From contig NC_056037.1 of the NCBI RefSeq assembly GCF_004379255.2, positions 34,507,012 to 34,571,011 of the forward strand: 64,000 nucleotides of DNA, given 5' to 3'. The stretch's first letter is position 1. Each line of letters begins with the position of its first letter. Below, piece after piece: positions 20,972-34,424 of the stretch. A program made the translations under genes and the position numbers. A model generated the notes under the pieces. That model ran no database searches. It saw nothing but the letters and a program-made list of their open reading frames with translations, and was not told the DNA's origin. Source of the stretch: Salvia splendens. Its lineage: Eukaryota; Streptophyta; Magnoliopsida; Lamiales; Lamiaceae.

Positions 20972-23334
20972 CTAGTGGTGATGGCCACCATCATCTCCGT
21001 CTCCATGTCCGTCTGGAGGCCCACCAGGGCCTACCACTTCCAACTGTAGACAAGGAAAATTTGTGAAATTTCGTTGGAAATAAAGTGTTCAGAACATGGA
21101 TGTTCAGATGCCAAAGGTATAGTACTTGTGTTCTGTATAACAAACTAACATAAGACTACACAACACTTGACTTGTGAAGTGAAGCTTATCTCGATTTTTC
21201 AGGGTGTAACTAGTGAAGCACTAGCCGCAAGTGAAGCACACACAACAGAGCAATACATTAATCATCTCCTCAGCCTAACATTATACTGCTGAACTCCAAT
21301 ACAGCCCCACGACAAACCTTGGGTGAGATAAAGAAGCATGGGGAAGAAGGAGATGCAAAAGAAACTGATTTAAGTATTGAACAAGTGGGTGGCCTTCAGT
21401 AGAAATGCGCATAAATTCTTAATAGTTAGAATTAAGAACATACATTTAAAAAAAATCATAGTTATGATTGATTTTGTTTGATAAATTGTGTTGAATGTAT
21501 TGCAAGGAATGAAGAATTTCCACCACTATTAATGAAAAATACATTTCAGAAATCTTCATATATTACAACTTCAAAAATTCAATTGAATTATGTCCAAAGA
21601 TGCATAAAGCTCAGGTAAATTGATGTTGTCAATACAATCTGCACAGAATCATCTAAAGACTAGAAAACAGGTAAATTACAATCAGCTGCCTATCCCTGAA
21701 TTCATTAGTCATTTCCACTCGCTCATTTGCAGCATGTTGCAGTGTTAAGCAATTGAAATTTGAAGCAAAGACATAATTATTGTGATTCCATAACATTTTC
21801 ATCTGATGAGTTAACGTGGTTACAGAAATGTGAATGTCTTAGAATCGCAAGGATGCACCATGTGTGGTTAGAAGTTATAACATATCAATGAAGCTTTCGT
21901 GAATCAGTTTTATGACATTAAAAGGACTCCAAAGTAATTATAGCGGAATTTAAAACATAAATATTTTTATCTTTGATTATATGCATTATTGCTGAAGCTA
22001 TACATACTCACCGTAAAATACTGTGAGCATACTGGGCATTCATGTGGGATGCCCTTCTCTAGCCAAAACCAAACAACATCGTGCTCATCCTCTGTTGAGT
22101 TTTGGGCAGAAAACTGATTATCGCATCCAAAACAGAGTCAACCAAACAATTACAGAACACATAAAAAAGACTCACCGCCTTCACCACCAGGGCATCCCAC
22201 AATTCTTTTGTCGTAATAAGACTTTATCACGGCAGGGGATTCCTGCAGGCCAAAAAAAGGCAGATATACAGATTCTCCTTTGTGTGCATTTCAAACATTT
22301 CAACACGAGGCAGGAAACATAAATGAACATTCTTTAAGAAGACAAATTAGTGAACATGCAACACCAATCGATCCTGCGCAACAGAGGTTGAATCTCAACA
22401 CTGCATCGAACTTACCCCTAACCCACAAAAGTAGTTATATATGTACAATTTACAGAAAATGACACAAATACCAGATTAATATAGTCTTAATAAACAGGCA
22501 TTATGTTATCTTCCAATATCATCAGCTTTAAAAGACTACAAGGAAAGCAATCAAACAAGGAGCTTCTCTCAGTTGAGTATACAAAGCTGGAGGGGAAAAA
22601 TCAGAAAGATGAAAACACAGAAGTGGATATGAAGGTACTCCTATAAGATACATATGATTAATAAAACATTTGTGACCCATACATCTTGATTTCCAGTTCA
22701 TGCCTTGATGTAGACAATGTTGTATACATTAAACATTTCTAAGTAGTCCTAGTTCAGTAGCTAAAAGACAAAATAAATCCATCATAAAACATGAAAAGAA
22801 GGAAGATTCATAAAAAAACAATGCTAACCTTCGTTCCAAAAGGACCCGATGGGTGGTTGATTTCGAGAATGTCCTTTCCCTAGTAAAAAACGATTCAGTA
22901 AATATCCCAAACAAACCAAAATACTCCTCCGTAGAGTAATATTTTATTGACAAAAGCGAAAAAACTAGCCAATATAAATACGATAAAATACTAACTTGAA
23001 GCTCAGCTTCCAACTCCTCTCGCTCATGGCCAGTAGCGATCGGCACTACATCTTCCACTCTTAATGCAGACGCATTTCCTAATTAATAAAAATCATCACA
23101 CAAATCTCGATTTTCATTTGTCATTCATCATCGTCGTAGTCATATGCACCAATCCAAATCATAAAAATAGCTAATTAAAATAAATTAGGGTTAGGAGGAG
23201 GACCAACCAGATGCAGAGAAATGGCGATAGAAACCGACTGGTCGGCTTGAAGTGGTGGTGGCGCATCGAACGGGCATGGATGGGCACCGGGCCGGGCCGA
23301 GAGTTCGTAGCTGAATCGCGAGCCTTCTCCACAT
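20972..23334 (-). CDS. COX5B: Cytochrome c oxidase subunit 5b, mitochondrial
   Basis: Nuclear-encoded structural subunit of respiratory complex IV. Six exons on the minus strand: 23334-23208, 23078-22996, 22879-22829, 22242-22176, 22091-22012 and 21043-20972. They total 480 nt, 159 residues plus TAG, and all introns are GT-AG. Residues 1-40 (MWRRLAIQLRTLGPARC...) are Arg-rich without acidic residues, a mitochondrial presequence. The mature part carries the family motifs VEDVVPIATGHEREELEAEL, INHPSGPFGTK and IVGCPGG (Cys104), HECPVCSQYF (Cys128, Cys131; zinc ligands), then GPGGPPDGHGDGDDGGHHH at the C-terminus. The His/Gly/Asp tail is typical of plant COX5b. Its ATG lies 280 bp from the ATG of the divergent cytochrome c1 gene. 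Confidence 0.95.
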
Positions 23335-23614
23335 GATTCTGATCCAATTCAAATCTGAAATCCGGCGCGTCTTCTATTGACAGATTTCACTCTTTCAGAT
23401 TTCTCGACAAGACGAAGAATTGAAATGGAAGAGAGAAACAGAGACTTTGGCCTAGTTGGCTTTTATTTACTAAAAAGGGTAAATTAGTAAACTTATATTT
23501 CCTCTGACGTGTACCGGTATATGGTGGTGTGTGGTGACAATCTAATCTGAACCGCTCCTTTTTCAGGCCATTTCCTTCCTCCTACGCTCTGCTAATCAAC
23601 GAGAAAGACTAAAA
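23335..23614. promoter_or_regulatory. Shared upstream region of COX5b (-) and cytochrome c1 (+)
   Basis: Only 280 bp separate the two start codons, and they must hold both 5' UTRs and both promoters. There is an ACGT-core element (CTGACGTGTACC, about 23508) in the middle, a CCAAT at about 23344 near the COX5b side, and CT-rich leader sequence before the cytochrome c1 ATG. I did not find the TGGGCY site II motif often seen in plant respiratory genes. That both genes are driven from here follows from the geometry. Co-regulation is inference. Confidence 0.6.
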
Positions 23615-25603
23615 ATGAGTAAGCTTTCTAGCCCTTTCTATCCATACTTGTGTTTTTGTTCGGTTTTGTGATTTTATTGATTTTCTGCATGCTCATTCCA
23701 TTTCCAACCGTAAAAGCTTTGGGTGTTTTATTTAGCTGTTTTCGCTTCATTTTCATGTTTAATTTTTTTTAACGAACCAGGAACTGGAAAAATTTATAGA
23801 TTGATCAAGCATTTCAGTCGTCCAGGTTTTTTGAGCCAGCCTTCTGTTGCAGCCTCCTCCGTGCTCAAGGTATTGGAATCTATTTTTTAAAAATAATATA
23901 AATAAACAAAAATTATTTGGCGCAGAGATAGCAATAATTAAATAATGAACAGATTTTTTTTCTGTTTTAGAGAATGTGTTTGACAGTTTGGGAAATTTGC
24001 AGATTAGGTGTGTTAAAGTTAGTTCATTTGTAAACCAAACCCAGAAAAGTGGGATTTTTTTAGTACCTTTCTTAGATTGATTGCATTTTATGCCCTGTAC
24101 AATAATGCTTACCTCATATGAAGTGAGATGCTGAATGTTGGTGGATACTGTTTTTGTTTAATTATCTGAGCAAATTTTCCAGGCTGCTCCTTTGCTTATT
24201 CCCAAGCCTGGTCAAGCTGAATCTGGCTCTTCAGGCTCACAGTTTTCCAACACAATTGCACTTTTTGGTGCCGGGGCTTCCGGGTTTCTGGGGTGTGCAA
24301 CAATAGCATATGCTTCCGATGGGGCTGAGCACGGTTTAGATTGCCCTAGCTATCCATGGCCTCACAATGGCATCCTCAATTCATATGATCATGCTTCATA
24401 AGTAAAAGATTATTGCCTAGTTATCCTGTGAAAAGGTTGTGAAAGATGTTTTTACTGTTGAAAGCTGAATTTCACCGGGTTTACCAGGAAGTTTGTTCAT
24501 CATGCCACTCAATGTCACTTATTTCGTACCGTGATCTTGTCGGTGTGGCCTACTCTGAGGAAGAAACTAAAGCTATGGCCGCTGAGATTGAAGTGGTTGA
24601 TGGCCCTAGTGATGAGGGTGAGATGTTCACTCGCCCTGGAAAGTTGAGTGATCGTCTTCCTCAGCCTTACGCAAACGAGCAAGCTGCAAGATTTGCAAAC
24701 GGAGGGGCCTATCCTCCTGATCTAAGTCTTATCACAAAGGTGAGTTCTAAAACTTTGAGTTTTCATCTCAAAGAAAACCCACTTGCTGTTTCTAAGTTTT
24801 GTTTCCGGACAGGCCCGCCATAATGGTCAGAATTATGTATTCGCTCTTCTAACCGGCTATCATGATCATCCTGCTGGTGTCACGGTAATTTGTCCTCTCA
24901 CCATTTTACTTTGAAAAGCCATAAATAGATATGTTTTGTGAAGATCTGTCTTATATCCTTCCAAATTATGTTATAGACTTATTAAAACTCCACACTTTTA
25001 TACACCTGTTTAATACTGCAGATCAGAGATGGGCTTCACTATAACCCTTATTTCCCTGGTGGAGCGACCGCCATGCCTAAAATGCTTGATGATAGTGCTG
25101 TTGAGTACGACGATGGTACCCCTGCAACTGAAGCACAGGTATTTTTGTCTTTCATTTATCTTATACATGCATAATGAATCATAGATATGAAACGTTCATC
25201 TTGTACAGATGGGAAAAGATGTGGTGACCTTTTTGTCTTGGGCTGCTGAACCAGAGAAGGAAGAACAGAAACTGGTAAGTCTTCATTTCTTCCTCTCATG
25301 ATCTATCTTATGTGTTTGTTCATTCATTCATTCACTCACTCATAAATCACGCTTGGCTATTGATAGAGCATAGGATTCTGGAGTTTTCTCTTAGTAATGT
25401 AATGCTTGGTTGCCTAACCTTTGCTCCGTCTGGAATACATGCAGATGGGTTTCAAATGGATCTTCGTACTGTCACTTGCTCTTCTGCAAGCCGGGTACTA
25501 CAGACGTATGAGGTGGTCAGTTCTTAAATCGCGTTTGGTCCTCGATGCAGTAGCATGGTTTTCTTGCATCATGGGGTTGAGATTAAGGTTTGCTTTTGTA
25601 TGA
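23615..25603 (+). CDS. CYC1: Cytochrome c1 (complex III haem protein), possibly defective copy
   Basis: Haem-bearing subunit of the mitochondrial bc1 complex. Exons: 23615-23618, 23781-23869, 24183-about 24398, about 24465-24739, 24813-24883, 25022-25138, 25209-25274 and 25445-25603. The N-terminus ([15 protein letters not shown]) is a basic presequence. Family motifs include [37 protein letters not shown] (CxxCH haem site), [45 protein letters not shown] (axial Met) and a C-terminal membrane helix ([19 protein letters not shown]). Two oddities appear. After YDHAS (24398) there is no GT donor; reading on gives TAA, and the residues normally before the haem motif are altered (EFHRVYQ). The C-terminus also runs about 14 residues past the usual VLD end. 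All other splice sites are GT-AG. Either an unusual junction or early decay. Confidence 0.8.
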
Positions 25604-25879
25604 GATATACTGCATACTCCTATTAATGTACAGATTTTCGTTCAATACACTAGTGTAGATTACCTCGTTGTAATATTAAAAAATTCTTCATATATATTTT
25701 TAAATATTTTTTGAATATATAAAGCTGGACCGGACCATATACAAATATTAGTATAATTTTCATGTAAATGGAGGCTAAACCAACTTTTCAAGAAAAAAAT
25801 GGGCATTAGATAGCACATGGTAGAAGCTCATCCCTAATTCCAAAAAGATGAACCCCTCAAGACAATGTTACATCACGCA

Positions 25880-26225
25880 AAACTATTAACATTGGGCAAG
25901 CCAAGTCCGGCCTCTGTTGCCTTCACCTCTGTTGATGGTCTGCGTTTCAGCAAAGGCGGTCTTGTCATCGACTATAAGCTCCTTTTCCGTCTGTTGTGTA
26001 ACCTCATTCACAACAGCCTTCATGCCCTGAGGGCTGAGAAGGTCCACTGGCAGCCGAACTCCCTGGCTCGGCATGATCCAATGGATTGGTTTGCCATATT
26101 CTCAGAGTCCTGTCTTCAGATCCAGAGACGTAAGATTCTCCTCCAGGCTCGAACCAAACACAATGCACTGGACCATGGTGCCCCTTGTTGCATTTCTGAT
26201 CGTATACGAATTTACCAATTTTATA
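25880..26225 (-). pseudogene. STRAP-like WD40 protein, C-terminal pseudogene fragment
   Basis: The minus strand encodes [20 protein letters not shown] and [15 protein letters not shown], the last WD40 repeat of serine-threonine kinase receptor-associated (STRAP-like) proteins. After a frame change near 26050-26070 it continues as [18 protein letters not shown] with an acidic/Thr tail. No intron interrupts the piece. It starts abruptly at the border of the Stowaway MITE (26226) and has no upstream exons nearby. The frameshift and truncation mark it as dead. Whether it came by retroposition or as a captured fragment cannot be told. Confidence 0.65.
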
Positions 26226-26400
26226 CTCTCTTCGTCCCAATTAAGTTAAGTCAAAACTTTTAGGCACCGAGATTAAGAAATTGTGTTGAAGAGAGAGTAA
26301 AGTAGTTAATGAATTAAAGTATCAGCGATTGATTTTTTTTTTGTTAAAAAAATTAACATCCCAAAAAGTAATATGACTTAATTTAGTTGGAACGGAGGGG
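26226..26400. mobile_element. Stowaway-like MITE, 175 bp
   Basis: The left end CTCTCTTCGTCCCAATTAAG and right end TTTAGTTGGAACGGAGGGG (reverse complement CCCCTCCGTTCCAACTAAA) are inverted repeats. The arms extend inward through TTAAGTC. TA flanks both sides (26224-26225, 26401-26402). Confidence 0.8.
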
Positions 26401-26402
26401 TA

Positions 26403-26796
26403 TTAAAATCTGTGTCGTTTCCAAAGTTTCTATATTTAGGAAATGGAAGGAGTAAATTTCTTTTAATCTATTTTTAGTAATTTTTCTTATTCAAATAGGT
26501 AACAAAATAATTATTTGGAGTATATTTTTTCAAACAAACAACAAAGTAATTTAAAACGAGCTATTAATGTAATTGACCTGAACATTTGGGGCTGAAAATG
26601 CATATCATGAAACCCTGGGGAGTTCCTGAATTAATCGATACAAATGTCCTAGTATATAATAAATTAACAAAAAATTTGAGGCGGTGTCGACTGTGAGAGA
26701 CTCCAAATTCAAGGATTGTGGTACCCTTTTTAGCTTGGCAAAGACGAAAACCCAATTATTCTCCGATCTGCTCACACATCGAACGACGACCTATCA
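26403..26796. other. Intergenic DNA and RPT6 5' flank
   Basis: AT-rich. The last 100 bp or so should hold the RPT6 promoter and 5' UTR. No clear TATA box or other element is assigned. Confidence 0.4.
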
Positions 26797-30226
<3,430 letters not shown>

Positions 30227-31866
30227 ATGAATGACAGAATGGCATTACGGCTGTCTTGGCCACGAGGGTCCTTGGACAACTTACCAAATTTATAATCAAC
30301 CAGGCAGACTCAGTTCGATTTGATTACTCATAGTTCATACGTTTTGATGTATTTGCACCACTTGTCATAATTCAGCTTTTGTGCAATCCTTTATGCTTGT
30401 TGCTCTTGATTGGTACGGACTATGGATCTTGCTGAATACAGGGCGGAGATGATGTTTCGTATGCAGAGAAATTATATTTCAATCGCAAAATGCTTGAGAG
30501 TAGAGGACTAAAAAGTCATTCTTAGATGATGCAACAAATCTTTTTATTCTGTTATATTCCAATCGCAAAATGCTCGGGATATAAATATATTACTACAATT
30601 TACAATCAAGCATTAAATATGAGATATAAGGGCAACATACTATAATTAAGTCATATATTCGTGATTAGTTCTGTTCTATTTAAAACAGATATTTTGTGAG
30701 GTCCGTAACTTACAGCCAAGTAGTTCCTTCTATATAAATGTGATCTACGTATCGTACAAAATTATTTAATTTTTATATTTATAGAGTTGTAATTCCTCCT
30801 CCTTATGGAACTAAAAATTCTCTGTATAATTAATACTCAGTTCATCTATGTGAAAAGGTGTCTCATTTTTTTTATTTTAGTCCGTATGCGAATAGGCATC
30901 CCGTTCATTTTTGCCATTCATTTATAGGAATGACTTGCACACCACACCAAGTAAATATCTTGGGTCTCATTACTCTCTTTGCAGATATTCTAATTGTTTG
31001 GTACATATATTTTGCAATTTGCATTGACTATCATGTTGGACTTGTTCAGATATACACTCCAACACGCTTCACCATAGGAGTATATATACTTTAAATTGGA
31101 CACAAGTTTTAATACTCACTCCATCCCACTTAAGATATCGTTAAGAGAAAAAGATAGATGAATAGTTTAATAAGAAGAGAAGAATTTATTTCTAAATTTA
31201 GAAAGTGTATATCTTGAGTGCTAAGAAAGAGATAAAATAAAAAAAGCAATTAAAGTATTATTAGTGGAGAATAGATCCGCCTTAATAGGGAGAAATATTT
31301 TTCCAAAATATGGAACGTATTGAAAAGGAAAAAATACATATTATTATGGAACTGGGCAATTAGTTTCTACCACATATATATTGTATAGTTGAGGATCAAC
31401 ACCCAAAAAAATCTTATTATGGGTAAAATATGACATGATTTGATGATTATAAACGTAGATGGTAGGTCGTACAATTTTGAGTACATTTATTTGAATATAA
31501 CTTTTAACATTTTTATGTAATCCCAAATATCTCAAGATCTATGCCATAAATCCTAATATAATGTGGTGCTGAGTAGTGGGGATCTATTAATTTTTGGTAC
31601 AATTCTTTCAATACACAATTGTAGGAGTATAATTCTATGAAAACTCTTTTAATAATTTTAATACAACACAATACTAATGCTTAAATTGTATAGGGACAAT
31701 ATGCCCCTATAGAAAATAAAAAATAAAAAATAATTTTTTAACATAACCAATTTTTATAGACACACTATAATAAGGGGGTTAAGGAAGGAGAAGTCCTCAT
31801 CTGAAAGGGTTGTCAAAATAGATATCCGATATCCAAAATCTAAAAAATCGGGTAATTGGACACACA
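30227..31866. other. Intergenic DNA after RPT6
   Basis: The first 200-300 bp is presumably the RPT6 3' UTR. The rest is AT-rich. Around 31118-31300 a CTCACTCCATCCCACTTAAG-type start suggests a degraded Stowaway end with no clear partner. From 31800 GGGTTGTCAAAATAGATATCC leads into the direct repeat at 31867. No gene is seen. Confidence 0.45.
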
Positions 31867-32206
31867 ATACTAGACTTTCGGGTATCAAGTACGGGTATTG
31901 GGTTTTTAGGATTTTTGAGTATTTGGTTGCCCGATACCCGATCAGGTATTACCCGGTTTCCTGAATTTTTTTCAAGGCCGTCGATATCCAGGGCTATTAG
32001 AATTCCGTCCATGGCTGCTAGGGTTTTTGATGAATATATAGTGACATTAAATGACATTCAATGATAGTATTAAATGACATTTATTACATGTAGTATATAT
32101 CCTCAAATAAATTTAGTACTCCTTAAATATAAATATATCCAGTTGCATAATCATAACATAGCATAATATAATTATTAAACAGACAAAAAGCATTATCCAA
32201 ATCGTC
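31867..32206. repeat. Direct repeat, copy 1 (340 bp)
   Basis: This runs from ATACTAGACTTTCGGGTATC to ATTATCCAAATCGTC and recurs at 33211-33549 in the same orientation, with roughly 20 differences. It contains CCCGATACCCGATC words of the kind found near hAT ends. No terminal inverted repeat or target duplication was resolved. Confidence 0.85.
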
Positions 32207-32383
32207 GTTCACCTCCCTCAAACTCTGTAAAGCTTGCTAAGCGGCCATTGCCATTTTTGTGAAACATATGTTCAGATTATTTAAGAAGCAAGCATTCCTG
32301 ATTCAGAAACTATTTTGGTTTAAGATGATGATTGATAGGGTTTATACTTTTGGCTTCCTTTGTTTTTCTCCTTCTCCTTCCAT

Positions 32384-32941
32384 ATGGCGACCTTGCTGAA
32401 TTTTCGTCTCAAAATGTTAACCCAGTCTTCCCCGTTCTCTTCATCCCTGAAAGGATTTGATTCCTCACAAAAAAACCTAAATCTCAACATATATTGTTGT
32501 AATAAATTCTGTGGCAAAACTTACTTGCAATCTCCCAAGAAGATTACGGAGCATTGGTTCGAAGAACACATGTTTGATTGCCTAGTGAATGATTGTCGTA
32601 AGAAGAAAAACAAGGAGCGATGCAAATATACATGTAAGTTTTGCAGAAATTGCAGTCGATGGGATGTTGTTGGGTGCATGACTTTTGATCCTTGCCCAGT
32701 GGAATTCGGGATTTCCAAAGATGATTTCGATGAGGTTCTGAAGAGGTTGCACGCGCCAAGGATAAGGACGAGTACTACAAGATGGCGGAAAAACAGGGAA
32801 CGCGCCGGAACTATAAGGATCCATAAGGAATATCTTAAAGATGTGAATGATAAGACGAAGTTGAAAAAATATTCTCCGCAATGGAGGAGGAGGGAGAAAG
32901 AGGAAGAAGAAGGGAACATGGGGGAAGAGGAGGATAAGTAG
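32384..32941 (+). CDS. Hypothetical Cys-rich, highly charged protein between direct repeats
   Basis: ORF of 185 residues from ATG 32384 (MATLLNFRLKM) to TAG. Residues about 35-100 are Cys/His-rich: IYCCNKFCGKTY, EHWFEEHMFDCLVNDC, ERCKYTCKFCRNCSRWDVVGC. About 11 Cys and 2 His fall in 60 residues, suggesting zinc binding. The C-terminal half is basic (RWRKNRERAG) and then acidic (EKEEEEGNMGEEEDK). I recognise no family. The 1-kb segment that holds it is bracketed by the 340-bp direct repeats at 31867 and 33211, so it may be cargo of a repeat element or a degraded gene piece. No promoter motif or introns are evident, and expression is unknown. Confidence 0.35.
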   Translation: MATLLNFRLKMLTQSSPFSSSLKGFDSSQKNLNLNIYCCNKFCGKTYLQSPKKITEHWFEEHMFDCLVNDCRKKKNKERCKYTCKFCRNCSRWDVVGCMTFDPCPVEFGISKDDFDEVLKRLHAPRIRTSTTRWRKNRERAGTIRIHKEYLKDVNDKTKLKKYSPQWRRREKEEEEGNMGEEEDK

Positions 32942-33210
32942 ATTGTAAAAAGGTTTAGTTTGACACTTTGTTTTTGTATTTTGTAAAGTGCCACTCAAAA
33001 CCCAATCATATTTCTTTGTTTATTAATCTATTAATATTTCATATTTCCTTGTTTATTAATATATTGATGCTTCATGTTTGTTAAACCCGATTGGCTATCA
33101 TATCAATGAAAGTTGCATAACTTGACCCATTGGTTACAACCAGTAAAAGTTATGGAAAAATATATAACAAAAAAGTAAAAATATATGACAAAAAATAAAC
33201 ATAATTTGGT

Positions 33211-33549
33211 ATACTAGATTTTCGGGTATCAAGTACGGGTATTGGATTTTTAGGATTTTTGAGTATTTGGTTGCCCGATACCCGATCAGTTATTACCCGG
33301 TTTTCTGAATTTTTTTCAAGGCGGTCGATATCCGGGGCGATTGGAATTACGGCCATGGCTACTAAGGTTTTTGATGAATATATAGTGACATTAATGACAT
33401 TCAATGATAGTATTAAATGACATTTATTACATGTAGTATATATCCTCAAATAAATTTAGTACTCCTTAAATATAAATATATCCAGCAACATAATCATAAT
33501 ATAACATAATATAATTATTAAACAGACAAAAAACATTATCCAAATCGTC
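33211..33549. repeat. Direct repeat, copy 2 (339 bp), fused to the BOR pseudogene
   Basis: Second copy of the repeat at 31867-32206. Its right edge (...CCAAATCGTC) runs straight into BOR coding sequence (GTCATTGCCTTTGGAG), so this junction marks where the transporter gene lost its 5' exons. Confidence 0.8.
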
Positions 33550-33688
33550 ATTGCCTTTGGAGAGCAGATCAGCAGGGACTGGTAAGCTTAACTGTCTTTA
33601 CTTTTTTGTTTGAGAATTACTATTGTTTTCTCTTATCATCTCAGATGGGAGCTTGAGCACTGTGGAAACTCTTGCATCGACTGCTATC

Positions 33689-34305
33689 TGTGAAAGTGTG
33701 TCCGTGCAAACTACTGATTTGATCGAGTGTTGGAGCCGAGCTGCAGCTCAAAGAAGAGATCAAGAAATGAAGCTCGGTTTTGAGCTAGCTCGGCTAGAAA
33801 GGAGTTCGGCTAGAAAGGAGTTCGGCTAGAAAGGAGTTCGGTGAAAGGAGTTCGGTAAGCTCGGCTTACCGAGCTGGAACTAGCCTGGAACTAGCCGAGA
33901 AGAAGAAGGCAGAAGAAGGAAGCTCGGCTTTGAGCTGGAACTAGCCGAGAAGGAAGAGTTCGGTTTTGAGCCGAGTAGCGGTTATAACTAACTTTGGGAA
34001 ATAGAGTTAGTTGGATTTTATTTCTTGATTGCATCTTGTATAAATAGCTCGATAGAGCTCAGTAGTGAAGTAGCAGAATTACACCATATACACACACACC
34101 TAGAGAGATTAATTCTCAAGATAGCGAGCGGTTGTGAACGGTAGAGTGTGAGTGTGAGTTCGTTGTAATTGTAAAGAGTTCATCAATAAGATTCCGGTCA
34201 TCTTCTCCGTGGACGTAGGTGGTTTATCACCGAACCACGTTATATCGTTTGCGTGCTTTATTTTCTCGATTACGTGTGTGAGATCAGCGGCAACGCAACC
34301 CAACA
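33689..34305 (+). repeat. 5' LTR of the Copia element
   Basis: 617 bp, TG...CA ends. It contains three tandem copies of the 16-bp unit CTAGAAAGGAGTTCGG (33796-33845 region) and a TATAAATAG box near 34039, consistent with U3-R transcription starting shortly after. Confidence 0.95.
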
Positions 34306-34424
34306 GGTGGCGCCGTCTGTGGGAATTTCCCAAAGGAGTTCTTGATTGCTTTCTGGGATAGTTAGGGTCCAAGAATTCCGGTACTTGAGCTGATCTTGGC
34401 GATTGCCCACCGTCTGTTTGAGAA

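Noticed and set aside
22729..23058. 109-codon minus-strand ORF
   Set aside because: It is COX5b exon 2 read through its donor into the intron; only 22996-23058 is coding.
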